A stretch of DNA of 64,000 nt from Bacillota bacterium. Lineage in GTDB: Bacteria > Bacillota > DTU030 > DUMP01. Each line of letters starts with the position of its first letter. Position 1 is the first letter of the stretch. Shown here piece after piece: positions 1 to 12,423 of the stretch. The DNA lies in the NCBI GenBank assembly GCA_030154105.1, contig JASKKP010000001.1:165286-229285 (forward strand), read 5' to 3'. Under the pieces are notes generated by a model, which was not told the origin of the DNA, ran no database searches, and was given only the letters and a program-made list of their open reading frames with translations. The translations under genes and the position numbers were made by a program.

Positions 1-51
1 GGTGCCGAGGTTGATCCGGCGGGTATTTCTGCCGCGGTGCCGACGACCTGA
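1..51 (+). other. possible 3' end of an upstream gene
   Basis: Reading frame 1 is open from the window edge and stops with TGA at 49-51, giving a 16-residue tail ending AAVPTT. It lies just upstream of purS, where the last codons of another pur gene would be expected. The tail is too short to assign to a family, and frame 2 is also open to a TGA, so this is a weak call. Confidence 0.25.
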
Positions 52-87
52 GGACGAACGAAGACGATGACACAAGGAGGGCATGAA

Positions 88-342
88 GTGTACCTGGTCA
101 AGGTCTATGTCACCTTGAAGAAGGGGATTCTCGACCCCCAGGGGGTGACCATTCGGGGAGCGCTGGAGGCGCTTGACTATAAAAACGTTCGCGAAGTGCG
201 TACCGGCAAGTACATGGAGCTCGAGTTGGATGCGCCCACGGCCGAGGCGGCGCGGGAAGAAGCGGCCGAAATGGCGCGGCGGCTCCTGGCCAATCCGGTG
301 ATCGAGGACTACCGGTTGGAAGTGGAGGAGGCGCGGGCATGA
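88..342 (+). CDS. purS: phosphoribosylformylglycinamidine synthase subunit PurS
   Basis: PurS is the small structural subunit of the three-part FGAM synthase (PurS/PurQ/PurL), which converts FGAR, glutamine and ATP to FGAM in the fourth step of purine synthesis. I take the GTG at 88 as start because AAGGAGG at 74-80 lies seven bases upstream. An ATG at 67 has no such site and would add seven residues. The resulting 84 residues match the usual length of about 80, with the family pattern [15 protein letters not shown] at the N-terminus and [11 protein letters not shown] in the middle. The stop overlaps the purQ start by four bases (ATGA), so translational coupling is likely. Confidence 0.95.
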   Translation: MYLVKVYVTLKKGILDPQGVTIRGALEALDYKNVREVRTGKYMELELDAPTAEAAREEAAEMARRLLANPVIEDYRLEVEEARA

Positions 343-1039
343 AGTTCGGGGTGGTCGTTTTTCCCGGCTCCAACTGCGATGCCGACTGCTACCACGCAGT
401 GAAGAACGTCCTCGGCGTCGAGTGCGACTACCTCTGGCATGAGGACACCGACGTTGCCGGTTACGACGCGATCATCCTGCCCGGCGGCTTTTCCTACGGC
501 GATTACTTGCGTACGGGGGCCATTGCCCGCTTTTCACCCATCATGGCGGCGGTGGCCGACTTCGCTCGAGCGGGCGGGCTGGTTCTGGGAATCTGCAACG
601 GCTTCCAGATCCTCCTCGAGGCCGGCCTGCTTCCCGGGGCCATGCGCCGCAACGTCGGCCTTTCCTTCCGCTGTGAGTTCATCCACGTGCGGGTGGAAAA
701 TGCGGACACGCCCTTTACCGGTGCTTACCGCCCCGGCCAGGTGCTGCGCCTGCCCATCGCCCACGGCGAAGGCAACTACTACGCGGACCCGGAAACCCTG
801 GCAGCTCTCGAGGCGGGCGGGCAGGTGGTGCTGCGCTACTCCGAACCCGACGGGCGCATAAGCGAGGCCGCCAACCCCAACGGTTCCCTTCACAACATTG
901 CCGCCCTCATCAATAAGGAAGGCAATGTTTTAGGGATGATGCCGCATCCCGAGCGGGCTTCCGAGGCCATCTTGGGTTCTGAGGACGGCCGCGGCATCTT
1001 CACTTCCATGCTCCGGTACCTAGAAAGGAGGCGGGGAAG

Positions 1040-1043
<4 letters not shown>
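339..1043 (+). CDS. purQ: phosphoribosylformylglycinamidine synthase, glutaminase subunit PurQ
   Basis: PurQ is the class I glutamine amidotransferase subunit that releases ammonia from glutamine for PurL. The 234-residue protein shows the triad-type glutaminase layout: an oxyanion region ([14 protein letters not shown], about residues 48-60), the nucleophile Cys86 in GICNGFQIL, and the His of MMPHPERA near residue 203. Length fits the usual 225-235. It overlaps purS at its start and purL at its end by four bases each, so the three subunits are coupled and probably made in fixed ratio. Confidence 0.97.
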
Positions 1044-3216
<2,173 letters not shown>

Positions 3217-3229
<13 letters not shown>

Positions 3230-4593
3230 GCGACGACAAATTCCACGAGGAGTGCGGCATTTTCGGCATCTACGCGCCGGGCGAGGATGTCGCCCGCTTA
3301 ACCTACATGGGGCTTTTCGCCCTGCAGCACCGCGGCCAGGAAAGTGCCGGCATTGCCGTCACCGACGGCCGCAGCATCGCCCTGGAAAAAGGGCTGGGGT
3401 TGGTGGGCGAGGTGTTCGGCGAAGATCGCCTGGCCCGGCTCAAGGGAAAAGTGGCCATCGGCCATGTGCGCTACTCCACGGCCGGGGGCGGGGGCCTCAA
3501 CAACGCCCAGCCGCTGGCCGCAACTTCCCGGCGCGGGTCGCTGGCCTTGGCCCATAACGGCAACCTGGTAAACGCGGCGGAGCTCCGCGAAGAGTTAAGC
3601 GAGCGCGGCTATCTCTTTCAGACCACGAGCGATACCGAAGTGATCGCCAGCCTTACCGCGCAGGCGGAGGCGCGGGACGTGACCACCGCCCTGATCAGCG
3701 CCCTGGGGCGGGTGACCGGTTCCTACGCCCTGGTGGTGCTTACCCCCGGCGGCCTGCTGGGGGTGCGCGACCCGCACGGCATGCGCCCTCTGTGCCTGGG
3801 GCGCCTGGGTTCGGGTTACGTGCTCGCCTCAGAAAGTTGCGCGCTGGATACGGTGGGGGCCGAGTTCGTCCGCGACCTGGAGCCCGGGGAGCTGGTGCGC
3901 ATCGGGCCCGAGGGCGTGGAGTCCCTGCACTTTGCCCGGGAAAAGAAGGCGTTTTGCATTTTTGAATTCATCTACTTCGCCCGGCCGGACAGCCGCCTCG
4001 AAGGGGTCAACGTCCACGAGGCCAGGCGGCGGGCGGGTATCCTGCTCGCCCGGGAACATCCGGCCACGGCCGACCTGGTGGTTCCGGTGCCGGATTCAGG
4101 TATTTCCGCCGCCCTGGGATACGCGGAGGCCTCCGGCATCCCGTACGCCGTCGGCCTCATTAAGAACCGCTACGTGGGCCGCACCTTCATCCAGCCGGCG
4201 CAGAAAACGCGGGAATTCGGAGTACACCTGAAGCTCAACCCCATCCGGGAGGTGCTGGCCGGCAAGCGCATTGTCCTGGTGGACGACTCCATCGTGCGCG
4301 GGACCACCAGCCGGCGTATCGTGCGCCTCCTAAGGGGCGCCGGGGCGCGCGAGGTACATGTGCGCATAAGCTCGCCGCCCATCGTGAGCCCCTGCTACTA
4401 CGGCATCGATACGCCGACCCACGCCGAGCTTATCGGGGCGCGCTACAACGTGGAGGAGATACGGCAGGCCATCGGTGCCGATTCCCTCGGTTATCTCAGC
4501 CTTGCGGCGCTCAAGGAGGCGGTGGGACTACCTGGAGAGCCGTACTGCCTGGCCTGTTTTACCGGCCGCTACCCGGCCGGCCGGTGCGCCTAA
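3217..4593 (+). CDS. purF: amidophosphoribosyltransferase PurF
   Basis: PurF makes phosphoribosylamine from PRPP and glutamine, the committed step of purine synthesis. GTG at 3217 is preferred because GGAAGGAGG (3201-3209) lies seven bases upstream; a TTG at 3199 is the alternative. This start gives 458 residues with a 12-residue propeptide before the Ntn-hydrolase Cys13 ([10 protein letters not shown]), as in Bacillus-type PurF. The PRPP loop [15 protein letters not shown] is intact, and cysteines near residue 250 and at the C-terminus (YCLACFTG) fit the [4Fe-4S] form. It overlaps purL by 13 bases. Confidence 0.97.
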
Positions 4594-4713
4594 GAAGTTT
4601 GCGAGGGGAAACTTCGGTACGTAACGCTCCTGCGGGGGATGCCCTCGGCCTTAGTCGGCTTTGGTGCTAAGACATATTTGCGCTTTCAAAGTAAGGGAAG
4701 GAGGGGGAAGCCG

Positions 4714-5766
4714 GTGCCCGAAGGAGGTTGGAGCTACGAGCGGGCCGGAGTAGATATCGATGCCGGGAATGAAGCCGTGGAGCGCATCAAGCCGCACGTG
4801 GCCTCTACAGTTCGCTCCGGCGTTGTCGGCGGTATCGGCGGTTTCGCCGGGCTCTTCCAGCTGGATCTTAAGCGTTTTAGGGAACCGGTTCTGGTCTCCG
4901 GCTGCGACGGCGTAGGGACCAAGCTCAAGGTGGCCTTTGCCCTGGGGAAGCACGACACGGTAGGGATAGATGCCGTGGCCATGTGTGTAAACGACATCTT
5001 GGTACAGGGGGCAGAGCCGCTCTTTTTCCTGGACTATCTGGCGGTGGGGAAGCTTGTCCCGGAGCAGGTGGAGCAGGTGGTTGCGGGCGTGGCGGCCGGC
5101 TGCCGCGCGGCAGGCTGTGCCCTTTTGGGTGGGGAGACGGCGGAGATGCCCGGGTTTTATCCGCCCGGGGAGTACGATTTGGCCGGGTTTGCCGTAGGGG
5201 CCGTGGAAAGGAGCCGGTTGGTAGATGGCAGCGGCATCAGGCCGGGGGACGTAGTGCTGGGTCTTGCCTCCAGCGGCCTTCACAGCAACGGGTTTTCCCT
5301 GGCCCGGCGGGTGCTCTTGGAGGAGGCGGGGTTAAATTTGTGGGACTCGCTACCCGAGCTGGGCTGTACCCTGGGGGAGGAGATGCTGCGGCCCACGCGG
5401 ATCTACGTCCGCCCGGTGTTAGACCTCCTGCCCGAGGTGCGGGTTAAAGGTATGGCCCACATCACGGGGGGCGGACTCCTGGAAAACATCCCGCGCGTCC
5501 TGCCGCCCGGAACGCGGGTGCGCCTTGTGGCCGGGGCCTGGCCGGTGCCGCCCATCTTTTCTCTCATCCAAGAGAAAGGCAACGTCGCCGAGGCGGAGAT
5601 GCTGCGCACCTTTAACCTGGGAATCGGCTACGTGCTCATCGTCGGGCCGGAGGATGAGGAGCGCACCCTCGAACTTCTCGCCGCTTTAGGAGAAAAAGCC
5701 TGGCCCATCGGTACGGTGGTGGCTGGCGAGCCGGGGGTGGAAGTGGAAGGGAGGATTTTCCCGTGA
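4714..5766 (+). CDS. purM: phosphoribosylformylglycinamidine cyclo-ligase PurM (AIR synthetase)
   Basis: PurM closes the imidazole ring of FGAM to AIR using ATP. The frame is open from 4639, but GTG at 4714 follows GGAAGGAGGGGG at 4696-4707, and it starts directly at the family N-terminus ([20 protein letters not shown]). The protein is 350 residues, against about 345 usually. The glycine-rich motif [13 protein letters not shown] and the [11 protein letters not shown] segment are present. About 120 bases separate it from purF, the largest gap in the pur operon; I see no terminator there, so it is probably cotranscribed. Confidence 0.96.
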   Translation: MPEGGWSYERAGVDIDAGNEAVERIKPHVASTVRSGVVGGIGGFAGLFQLDLKRFREPVLVSGCDGVGTKLKVAFALGKHDTVGIDAVAMCVNDILVQGAEPLFFLDYLAVGKLVPEQVEQVVAGVAAGCRAAGCALLGGETAEMPGFYPPGEYDLAGFAVGAVERSRLVDGSGIRPGDVVLGLASSGLHSNGFSLARRVLLEEAGLNLWDSLPELGCTLGEEMLRPTRIYVRPVLDLLPEVRVKGMAHITGGGLLENIPRVLPPGTRVRLVAGAWPVPPIFSLIQEKGNVAEAEMLRTFNLGIGYVLIVGPEDEERTLELLAALGEKAWPIGTVVAGEPGVEVEGRIFP

Positions 5767-6377
5767 CGGCGAATTTGGCCGTGCTGGTTTCCGGGCGCGG
5801 GACTAATCTTCAGGCCATCATCGATGCCTGGGAGGCGGGTGAGCTGCCGGTAAACATCGTCGGGGTCTTGAGCGATAACCCCGGGGCCAAAGCCCTGGAA
5901 CGGGCGTCGGCGCACGGGCTGCGCACGGCGGTGCTGGTAGCGGCCTCCTACCCAGACCGCCGGGCGTACGGGGAAGCCGTTGTGGGGCTTCTAGAGTCTT
6001 GGGGGACGGAGATTGTGGCCCTGGCCGGGTTTATGCGCCTCCTCGATCCGGTAGTGATCCGCGCCTTCCCGGGGCGTATTCTAAACATTCACCCTTCGCT
6101 TCTTCCCGCTTTCCCCGGCCTTCATGCCCAGCGCCAGGCCCTGGAGTACGGCGTGCGCGTGTCGGGCTGCACCGTACACCTGGTGGATGAGGGGATGGAC
6201 ACGGGACCGATTGTGCTCCAGGCGGCGGTGCCGGTGCTGCCGGAGGATACCGAAGAGACTCTCGCCGCGCGCATCCTCAAGGAGGAGCACCGCCTCTACC
6301 CCGAGGCCATCCGCCTCCTGGCCACCGGACGCTTAAAGGTTGAAGGCCGGCGCGTGATCATTTTGCCCGAGCGTTGA
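5763..6377 (+). CDS. purN: phosphoribosylglycinamide formyltransferase PurN
   Basis: PurN formylates GAR with 10-formyl-THF, linking the operon to the fhs/folD genes downstream. The 204-residue protein has the N-terminal ribose-phosphate loop [12 protein letters not shown] and the catalytic Asn-His-Asp set: [10 protein letters not shown] contains the His region after ILNIHPS, and [13 protein letters not shown] holds the Asp. The GTG start overlaps the purM stop by four bases (GTGA). It is the 10-formyl-THF-dependent enzyme, not the formate-dependent PurT. Confidence 0.97.
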   Translation: MTANLAVLVSGRGTNLQAIIDAWEAGELPVNIVGVLSDNPGAKALERASAHGLRTAVLVAASYPDRRAYGEAVVGLLESWGTEIVALAGFMRLLDPVVIRAFPGRILNIHPSLLPAFPGLHAQRQALEYGVRVSGCTVHLVDEGMDTGPIVLQAAVPVLPEDTEETLAARILKEEHRLYPEAIRLLATGRLKVEGRRVIILPER

Positions 6378-6438
6378 TTCGGGCGCGGAAGAAACAAATG
6401 TGAAAATCGGCGATTGGCAAAATCTAGGAGGTATCCAG

Positions 6439-7971
6439 ATGATCAGCGTCAAGCGCGCCCTGCTTTCGGTTTCGGATAAGGGCGGGATTGTGGAGTTCGC
6501 CCGCGGGCTTGCCGAACTGGGCGTCGAAATCGTCTCTTCGGGCGGGACGGCGCGGGTACTGGCGGAGGCCGGCGTGCCGGTCCGCCGGGTAGAGGAGGTT
6601 ACCGGGTTTCCGGAAATCCTGGACGGGCGCGTGAAAACCTTACATCCGGCCATTCACGCCGGCATCCTCGCCCGGCGCGACGTCCCCGAACACCTGGCGA
6701 AACTTGAGGAGCTCGGCATCCGGCCGATCGACCTCGTGGCGGTGAACCTTTATCCCTTCGCGGCCACCATCGCCCGCCCGGACGTTACCCTGGAAGAAGC
6801 CGTCGAAAACATCGATATCGGCGGGCCGACCCTCATTCGGGCGGCGGCCAAGAATCACCGGGGCGTAGTGGTGGTAGTTAACCCCCTGCACTACGAAGAG
6901 ATTCTTAAGGAACTCCGTGAAAAAGGCGGGGTCAGTTTCGAGACGGCCTACCGCCTGGCGGCCGAGGCCTTCGCCCACACGGCCGAGTACGACAGCGTTA
7001 TTGCCGCTTATCTGGCCGGGCGTAACGAAGTCTTCCCGGCGAGCCTGCCCCTTGCCTATACCAAGGTGCGAGACCTGCGCTACGGGGAAAACCCGCACCA
7101 GAGGGCGGCCCTTTACGCCCGGCCCGGGGCAGAGAAGGGGATTGCCTTTGCCCGCCGGCTCCACGGCAAGGAGCTTTCCTTCAACAACATCGCCGACGCC
7201 AACGCCGCCTGGGAGCTGGTGCAGGAGTTTAGCGCACCGTGCGCCGTGGGCGTCAAACACATGAACCCGTGCGGCGTGGGGATAGGCCCGGACCTTCTTC
7301 AGGCTTGGCGGAAGGCCTACGCGGGCGATCCGGTCTCCATCTTCGGCGGCATCGTCGCCTTTAACCGAGAAGTTACGGCAGACTTGGCCGCGGCCCTAAA
7401 CGAGATCTTTTTGGAGGTGGTGATCGCCCCCGGCTTTAGCGACGAGGCACTGGCGATTCTCAAAGAAAAGAAAAACCGTATCCTGCTCGAAGCCAAAAGC
7501 GGCCGGGCGCAGCCGGGTTGGGATCTTAGAACGGTGCGCGGCGGGCTTTTGGTGCAGGAACTGGATGTTCGGGATTACGACCCGGCCGACCTAAAGGTGG
7601 TGACGCGGCGCGCGCCGACGGAAAAGGAAATGGCGGACCTCGCCTTCGCCTGGAAAGTGGTGAAGTACGTAAAGTCCAACGCCATCGTCCTGGCGCGGGA
7701 CGGGGGCACGGTAGGCGTGGGTGCCGGGCAGATGAACCGCGTCGGGGCGGTGGAGATTGCGGTGCGCCAGGCGGGAGAGAAGGCCCGCGGTGCGGTGCTG
7801 GCTTCCGACGCGTTCTTCCCCATGCCGGATTCGGTCGAGGCGGCAGCGCGGGCCGGGGTGACGGCCATCATCCAGCCGGGCGGTTCCGTCCGCGATGCGG
7901 ATTCCATCCGCGCGGCGGATGAAGCCGGCATGGCCATGGTCTTCACCGGCATCCGCCACTTCCGGCACTAA
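6439..7971 (+). CDS. purH: bifunctional AICAR formyltransferase/IMP cyclohydrolase PurH
   Basis: PurH performs the last two steps to IMP: formylation of AICAR with 10-formyl-THF, then ring closure. The frame is open from 6400, but ATG at 6439 has AGGAGG at 6426-6431 and begins at the conserved start [15 protein letters not shown]. The protein is 510 residues, typical of the family. The N-terminal IMP cyclohydrolase (MGS-like) domain covers about residues 1-195, with SSGGTARVL and DGRVKTLHP. The transformylase domain follows, with the KHMNPCGVG and AFNREV motifs. A 61-base gap separates it from purN. Confidence 0.97.
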   Translation: MISVKRALLSVSDKGGIVEFARGLAELGVEIVSSGGTARVLAEAGVPVRRVEEVTGFPEILDGRVKTLHPAIHAGILARRDVPEHLAKLEELGIRPIDLVAVNLYPFAATIARPDVTLEEAVENIDIGGPTLIRAAAKNHRGVVVVVNPLHYEEILKELREKGGVSFETAYRLAAEAFAHTAEYDSVIAAYLAGRNEVFPASLPLAYTKVRDLRYGENPHQRAALYARPGAEKGIAFARRLHGKELSFNNIADANAAWELVQEFSAPCAVGVKHMNPCGVGIGPDLLQAWRKAYAGDPVSIFGGIVAFNREVTADLAAALNEIFLEVVIAPGFSDEALAILKEKKNRILLEAKSGRAQPGWDLRTVRGGLLVQELDVRDYDPADLKVVTRRAPTEKEMADLAFAWKVVKYVKSNAIVLARDGGTVGVGAGQMNRVGAVEIAVRQAGEKARGAVLASDAFFPMPDSVEAAARAGVTAIIQPGGSVRDADSIRAADEAGMAMVFTGIRHFRH

Positions 7972-7988
7972 TTTCGGAGGTGAGCGAC

Positions 7989-9269
7989 ATGAAGGTCCTC
8001 GTGGTTGGTGCTGGCGGACGGGAACATGCGCTGGTTTGGAAGCTGGCCGCGAGCCCGCGGGTGGATAAAGTTTACTGTGCCCCAGGGAATGCCGGGACGG
8101 CGGAGCTGGCCGAGAACGTGCCTATCGGCGCTACAGAGATCAATGCCCTCGCCGACTGGGCGGCGGCGCACGACATCGACCTGACCGTGGTCGGGCCGGA
8201 AGCGCCGCTTACGGCGGGACTGGTGGACGCCTTCAGCGCCCGGGGGCTTGTGGCTTACGGGCCTACCCAAAAGGCGGCGGCCATCGAGGGGAGCAAGGCC
8301 TTCAGCAAAAAGCTAATGGAAAAGTACGGCATACCCACCGCCCGCTACCGGGTCTTTACCGACGCGGAAGAGGCACGCCGCTATGTAAAAGAAAAAGGAG
8401 CTCCGCTCGTTCTTAAAGCCGACGGGCTGGCCGCCGGGAAAGGCGTCACCGTAGCCTTGACGGAAGAGGAGGCCCTCGGCGCCGTACACGCCATCTTGGA
8501 AGAACGGGCCTTCGGCGCCGCCGGCGAGCGCCTCATCATCGAGGAGTATCTGGAAGGCGAAGAGGTGACCGTGCTGGCCTTCGCCGATGGCGAACACGTG
8601 CTCATGCTGGAGCCCTCCCAGGACCACAAGCGGGCGCTGGACGGCGACCGCGGGCCCAACACCGGCGGCATGGGCGCCTACTCTCCTGTGCCGGCGCTCA
8701 CCCCGGAGCTTGCCCGGCGCGTGGAGGCCGAAATCCTAAGGCCCACCGTGGCCGCCCTCGCGGAAGAGGGCCGGCCGTACCGGGGCGTGCTGTACGCCGG
8801 CCTAATGCTTACGGCGGACGGCCCCAAAGTGCTCGAGTTCAACGCCCGCTTCGGCGACCCGGAGGCTGAGGCCCTGCTGCCGCGCCTGATGACCGACTTG
8901 GTAGAGGTGGCCGAAGCCACCGCCGCCGGGCGCCTCGACCGGCTGTCCCTGGCCTGGCGGCCTGAGGCTGCCCTGACGGTAGTGCTGGCCTCCGGCGGAT
9001 ATCCCGGCCACTACGAGACGGGGATTCCCATCCAGGGGCTGAAGGAGGCGGCAGCGCAGCCGGAGTCGCTGGTTTTTCACGCCGGGACGCGCCGGGAAGG
9101 AAACCAGGTTGTGACCGCCGGCGGCCGCGTTCTGGCGGTGACCGCCCTTGGGCCGGACCTCAGGACCGCGCGAGAGCGCGCGTACCGGGCGGCAGACCTG
9201 ATTTCCTTTCGCGGCCGCCACTTGCGCCGCGATATTGGCTGGCGGGCCTTTAAATTGGGATCTTGCTAA
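7989..9269 (+). CDS. purD: phosphoribosylamine-glycine ligase PurD
   Basis: PurD joins glycine to phosphoribosylamine with ATP (GAR synthetase). ATG at 7989 follows GGAGG at 7976-7980 and begins MKVLVVGAGGREHALVWKL, the standard N-terminus, so the GTG at 7980 is unlikely. At 426 residues it has the usual length. The ATP-grasp domain is complete, with ADGLAAGKGV in the nucleotide loop and DPEAEALLPRL near the metal site. It is the last gene of the pur operon. No purE, purK, purB or purC lies in the window, so these are presumably upstream or elsewhere. Confidence 0.97.
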   Translation: MKVLVVGAGGREHALVWKLAASPRVDKVYCAPGNAGTAELAENVPIGATEINALADWAAAHDIDLTVVGPEAPLTAGLVDAFSARGLVAYGPTQKAAAIEGSKAFSKKLMEKYGIPTARYRVFTDAEEARRYVKEKGAPLVLKADGLAAGKGVTVALTEEEALGAVHAILEERAFGAAGERLIIEEYLEGEEVTVLAFADGEHVLMLEPSQDHKRALDGDRGPNTGGMGAYSPVPALTPELARRVEAEILRPTVAALAEEGRPYRGVLYAGLMLTADGPKVLEFNARFGDPEAEALLPRLMTDLVEVAEATAAGRLDRLSLAWRPEAALTVVLASGGYPGHYETGIPIQGLKEAAAQPESLVFHAGTRREGNQVVTAGGRVLAVTALGPDLRTARERAYRAADLISFRGRHLRRDIGWRAFKLGSC

Positions 9270-9417
9270 CCCGCCTCATTTTTTCAGTGATTGAAAGGAA
9301 TTCTGCCCCAAAGGGCGAATAGAGAAAGCCAACAAGGACGAAAGGAGGGTACGGAGGAAAAAGGAAACGAGCCGACCGCGAGCGACGAAAAAAGGAAAGA
9401 GTCAGGAGGTGGAAAAC

Positions 9418-10434
9418 ATGCGCTTTAGGAAAACGGTTGCAACGATAGGAGTTGTATCCGCCCTACTTGCCCTCGCCCTCACCGGTTGCCAGAGCAGTGC
9501 GCCTAAAGGCGGCGAGGGCGGCAAAGCCCAAACCCTCACCCTAAAGGCGGGCCATGCGGTGGCCGAGACGCATCCGTATCACCTGGGCTTGGTGAAATTT
9601 GCCGAGCTGGTGAACCAAAGGACAAACGGCCAAGTCAAGATTGACATTTACGCCAACGGCCAGCTCGGCAACGAGCGCGACATGATCGAAGGCCTGCAGA
9701 TCGGTACCCTGGACCTCGTCGTAACTTCCACCGGCCCGGTAAGCAACTTCGTTCCGGAGATGGGCGTGGTAGACCTGCCCTTCCTCTTCCGCGACCGCCA
9801 GCATGCGTATAAAGTCCTCGACGGCCCCATAGGGCAGGACCTGCTCAAGAAGTTCGATGCCAAAAACATCGTCGGCCTGGCCTTCTGGGAGAACGGCTTC
9901 CGGCACCTTACCAATTCCAAGCGCCCGGTGAATACTCCGGAGGACGTCAAGGGACTTAAGATCCGCACCATGGAGAACCCAGTGCACCAGGAGACCTTCC
10001 GCGTTCTCGGCGCCGACCCCACGCCCATGGCTTGGAGCGAGGTCTTTACGGCCCTGCAGCAGAAGACCATCGACGGCCAGGAAAACCCCATCCCCATCAT
10101 CTACAACCAGAAGATTTACGAGGCCCAGAAATACTTGGCCCTTACTGGCCACTTCTACTCCCCGGCGCTTCTTTTGATGAGCAAAGGGACATTCGATAAG
10201 CTCACGCCGGACGAGCAACAAATCTTCCGCGAGGCGGCGGTGGAAGCCGCGGGCTACGAGCGCGACCAAATCAAGAAGCAGGAAGATGAGCAGGTAGACA
10301 AGCTTAAGGCTCTTGGCATGGAGATTACCCAGCCGGACCGGGCGGCCTTCCAGGAAGCTACGAAAAGCGTTTACCAGAAGTTTGAGCCCCAGTTTGGCAA
10401 GGAACTTATTCAACAAATTCTGGATACCAATTAA
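9418..10434 (+). CDS. dctP: TRAP transporter substrate-binding lipoprotein (DctP family)
   Basis: This is the extracytoplasmic solute receptor of a tripartite TRAP transporter, probably for a carboxylate. The 338-residue protein starts with positive residues and a hydrophobic segment ending in the lipobox LALTGC, so Cys24 is the expected lipidation site. Its fold markers include the family Arg region GLKIRTMENPVH and the downstream QENPIPIIYN. ATG at 9418 follows AGGAGG at 9404-9409. It is followed by the DctQ and DctM genes. The substrate cannot be told from sequence; C4-dicarboxylates, sugar acids or 2-oxoacids are all possible. Confidence 0.93.
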   Translation: MRFRKTVATIGVVSALLALALTGCQSSAPKGGEGGKAQTLTLKAGHAVAETHPYHLGLVKFAELVNQRTNGQVKIDIYANGQLGNERDMIEGLQIGTLDLVVTSTGPVSNFVPEMGVVDLPFLFRDRQHAYKVLDGPIGQDLLKKFDAKNIVGLAFWENGFRHLTNSKRPVNTPEDVKGLKIRTMENPVHQETFRVLGADPTPMAWSEVFTALQQKTIDGQENPIPIIYNQKIYEAQKYLALTGHFYSPALLLMSKGTFDKLTPDEQQIFREAAVEAAGYERDQIKKQEDEQVDKLKALGMEITQPDRAAFQEATKSVYQKFEPQFGKELIQQILDTN

Positions 10435-10446
10435 GCCGTGGTGGAG

Positions 10447-10470
10447 GGGGCGGGCCGCGCCGCCCGCCCC
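10447..10470 (+). other. strong hairpin between dctP and dctQ
   Basis: GGGGCGGGC (10447-10455) pairs perfectly with GCCCGCCCC (10462-10470) around a six-base loop. No T-run follows, so it does not look like a simple terminator. Such hairpins after binding-protein genes can stabilise the 5' mRNA segment and raise the receptor-to-permease ratio; that role is inferred here. Confidence 0.65.
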
Positions 10471-10490
10471 CAAAGGAGCGTGACTTTAGC

Positions 10491-10970
10491 GTGCAGCTAC
10501 TCTGCAACTTAAGCCGGAAGTTAGAGGTAGTTTCTGAAGGCCTTCTTTATCTCCTCCTTCTGGTGATGGTAATTACGACTTTCCTGCAGGTGTTTTTTCG
10601 CTACGTCATCTTTCATTCTCTTCCCTGGTCCGAAGAGGTTTCCCGTTATGCCCTGGTATGGCTCACCTTTATCGGGGCCAGCTACGGCCTAAAGCGCGGG
10701 GTTCATGTGGCAGTGGAGGCGCTGGTCCGGACCTTACCTCCGGGACCTAAGCGAGGCCTTAAAGCCCTAAGTTACCTGCTCATGGCTCTTTTAGGTTTGG
10801 TTCTCTTGGTGTACGGGGCCAAGCTGGCACAGGTCAATATGAGCCAACTTTCCCCGTCGCTACACATCCCCATTGGCCTGGCCTACGCGGCGCTCCCGGT
10901 GGGAGGGCTGACCATGTTCATTCATGCTCTTGCCCTCCTTTCAGCTGAGGCGAAGGAGGTGGAGGGCTGA
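10491..10970 (+). CDS. dctQ: TRAP transporter small permease (DctQ family)
   Basis: This is the small, four-helix membrane subunit of the TRAP transporter. The 159-residue protein has hydrophobic segments at about residues 14-36, 50-70, 88-110 and 128-150. It carries the family pattern QVFFRYV...PWSEEVSRYALVWLTFIGA near residues 30-62. The GTG at 10491 is the best available start, although AAAGGAG (10472-10478) lies somewhat far upstream. The stop overlaps the dctM start (TGATG), so the two permease subunits are coupled. Confidence 0.92.
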   Translation: MQLLCNLSRKLEVVSEGLLYLLLLVMVITTFLQVFFRYVIFHSLPWSEEVSRYALVWLTFIGASYGLKRGVHVAVEALVRTLPPGPKRGLKALSYLLMALLGLVLLVYGAKLAQVNMSQLSPSLHIPIGLAYAALPVGGLTMFIHALALLSAEAKEVEG

Positions 10971-12256
10971 TGTCGGCGGTGGCCGTAGTTCTCTTGACGC
11001 TTTTAGTGGTGCTTATTGCCCTAGGCGTGCCCATCGCTTTCGCCTTGGCGCTGGCTTCCCTGGGGGCGATTCTGGTGCAGGGACAGATTCCCCTTCTTGC
11101 CGTTCCTCAGCGCCTGTTTACCTCGACGGACTCATTCGCCCTCCTGGCGGTGCCTTTCTTCATCTTGGCCGGTGAGATCATGCAACAGGGCGGGATATCG
11201 CGGCGACTGGTGGCCTTTGCCAACGATCTCTTAGGCTGGGTCAGCGGCGGATTGGCTCTGGTGTCCATCGCGGCCTGCGCCTTTTTTGCTGCCATCTCCG
11301 GCTCCGGCGCGGCTACCACGGCGGCCATCGGCGGAGTCATGTACCCGGAGATGAAAAAGCGCGGTTACCACCCGGACTTCGCCGCGGCCGTCCAGGCTCT
11401 AGGCGGGACGCTGGGCATCGTCATTCCTCCTAGCATTCCGTTTGTCGTCTACGGCATAATTACCGGAGCATCGGTGGGGGCGCTCTTTCTCGCAGGGGTC
11501 ATTCCCGGCATGTTGGGAGCTCTGGCCTACATGTTCCTAGCCTTCGCCCTAAGCCGCCGCGCCGGATACAGGAGCGGTGAGCTGGCCGGGCTAGGACAGC
11601 TTTGGCATTCGTTCCGCGAGGCTTTCTGGGGACTGCTTATGCCTCTTATCATCTTGGGCGGTATTTACGGAGGAGTTTTCACGCCGACGGAGGCAGCCGT
11701 CGTGGCCGTGGTTTATGCCCTGGCCGTAGCGCTCTTCATCTACCGCGAGATAGGGCTGAAAGACCTAAAGCGGATTTTTGTCGGGGCCAGTATTACCAGC
11801 GCCATGGTAATGTTCCTTATCGCCACGGCGGCTCTCTTCGGCTGGGTGATGACGCGCGAAAACATCCCGCAGCAGCTGGCGCGGGCCATCGTTGCCGTGG
11901 CCGGCACTCCACTTACTTTCCTTCTTTTAGTTAACGTCATCTACTTTGTGGCGGGTATGCTGCTCGACACTGTGGCCATCATTCTCCTCCTCGTGCCCAT
12001 CCTGTATCCCATCGCGGCCCAACTGGGTATCGACCCGGTGCATTTTGGGCTGGTGACCGTTTTCAACCTGGGCATCGGCCAGATTACGCCGCCCTTCGGC
12101 GTCTGCCTCTTTGTCTCCTCGGGCATCTCGGGCATTTCTCTGGAACGGATTGCCCGGGCCATCTGGCCGTTTTTCATCCTGGCCGTGCTTCTTACCCTCC
12201 TTTACACTTACGTCCCGTCGCTGAGCCTGTGGCTCCCGGCCTTTCTAAAAGGGTAA
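10970..12256 (+). CDS. dctM: TRAP transporter large permease (DctM family)
   Basis: DctM is the ion-coupled transport subunit of the TRAP system, with about 12 membrane segments. The 428-residue length is typical. Family signatures include AAISGSGAATTAAIGGVMYPEMKKRGY (about 104-130), the IVIPPSIPFVVYG turn, GVFTPTEAAVVAVVYAL, and the late GQITPPFGVCLFV motif. It starts inside the stop of dctQ. The transporter sits between the purine operon and the folate genes, which gives no clue to substrate. Confidence 0.95.
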   Translation: MSAVAVVLLTLLVVLIALGVPIAFALALASLGAILVQGQIPLLAVPQRLFTSTDSFALLAVPFFILAGEIMQQGGISRRLVAFANDLLGWVSGGLALVSIAACAFFAAISGSGAATTAAIGGVMYPEMKKRGYHPDFAAAVQALGGTLGIVIPPSIPFVVYGIITGASVGALFLAGVIPGMLGALAYMFLAFALSRRAGYRSGELAGLGQLWHSFREAFWGLLMPLIILGGIYGGVFTPTEAAVVAVVYALAVALFIYREIGLKDLKRIFVGASITSAMVMFLIATAALFGWVMTRENIPQQLARAIVAVAGTPLTFLLLVNVIYFVAGMLLDTVAIILLLVPILYPIAAQLGIDPVHFGLVTVFNLGIGQITPPFGVCLFVSSGISGISLERIARAIWPFFILAVLLTLLYTYVPSLSLWLPAFLKG

Positions 12257-12423
12257 TGATAAAGACCGGCCCAGACACGAAGGGTGGCGCTTAAGCGTTC
12301 TCGAGAAGCCTGGGAATACTCTTACCGGGCGTTGCCGCTTTTTCAGTGGGCGAAACAGCGTAGGTGAATCGCCGGCGAGGGCGAAGAGGGAAGTTGAAGT
12401 AACATCTAGAAAGAGGTGCAAGT

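Noticed and set aside
12257..12423. possible THF or other riboswitch before fhs
   Set aside because: The region has some pairing, but the conserved THF-aptamer blocks are not recognisable, so I do not call one.
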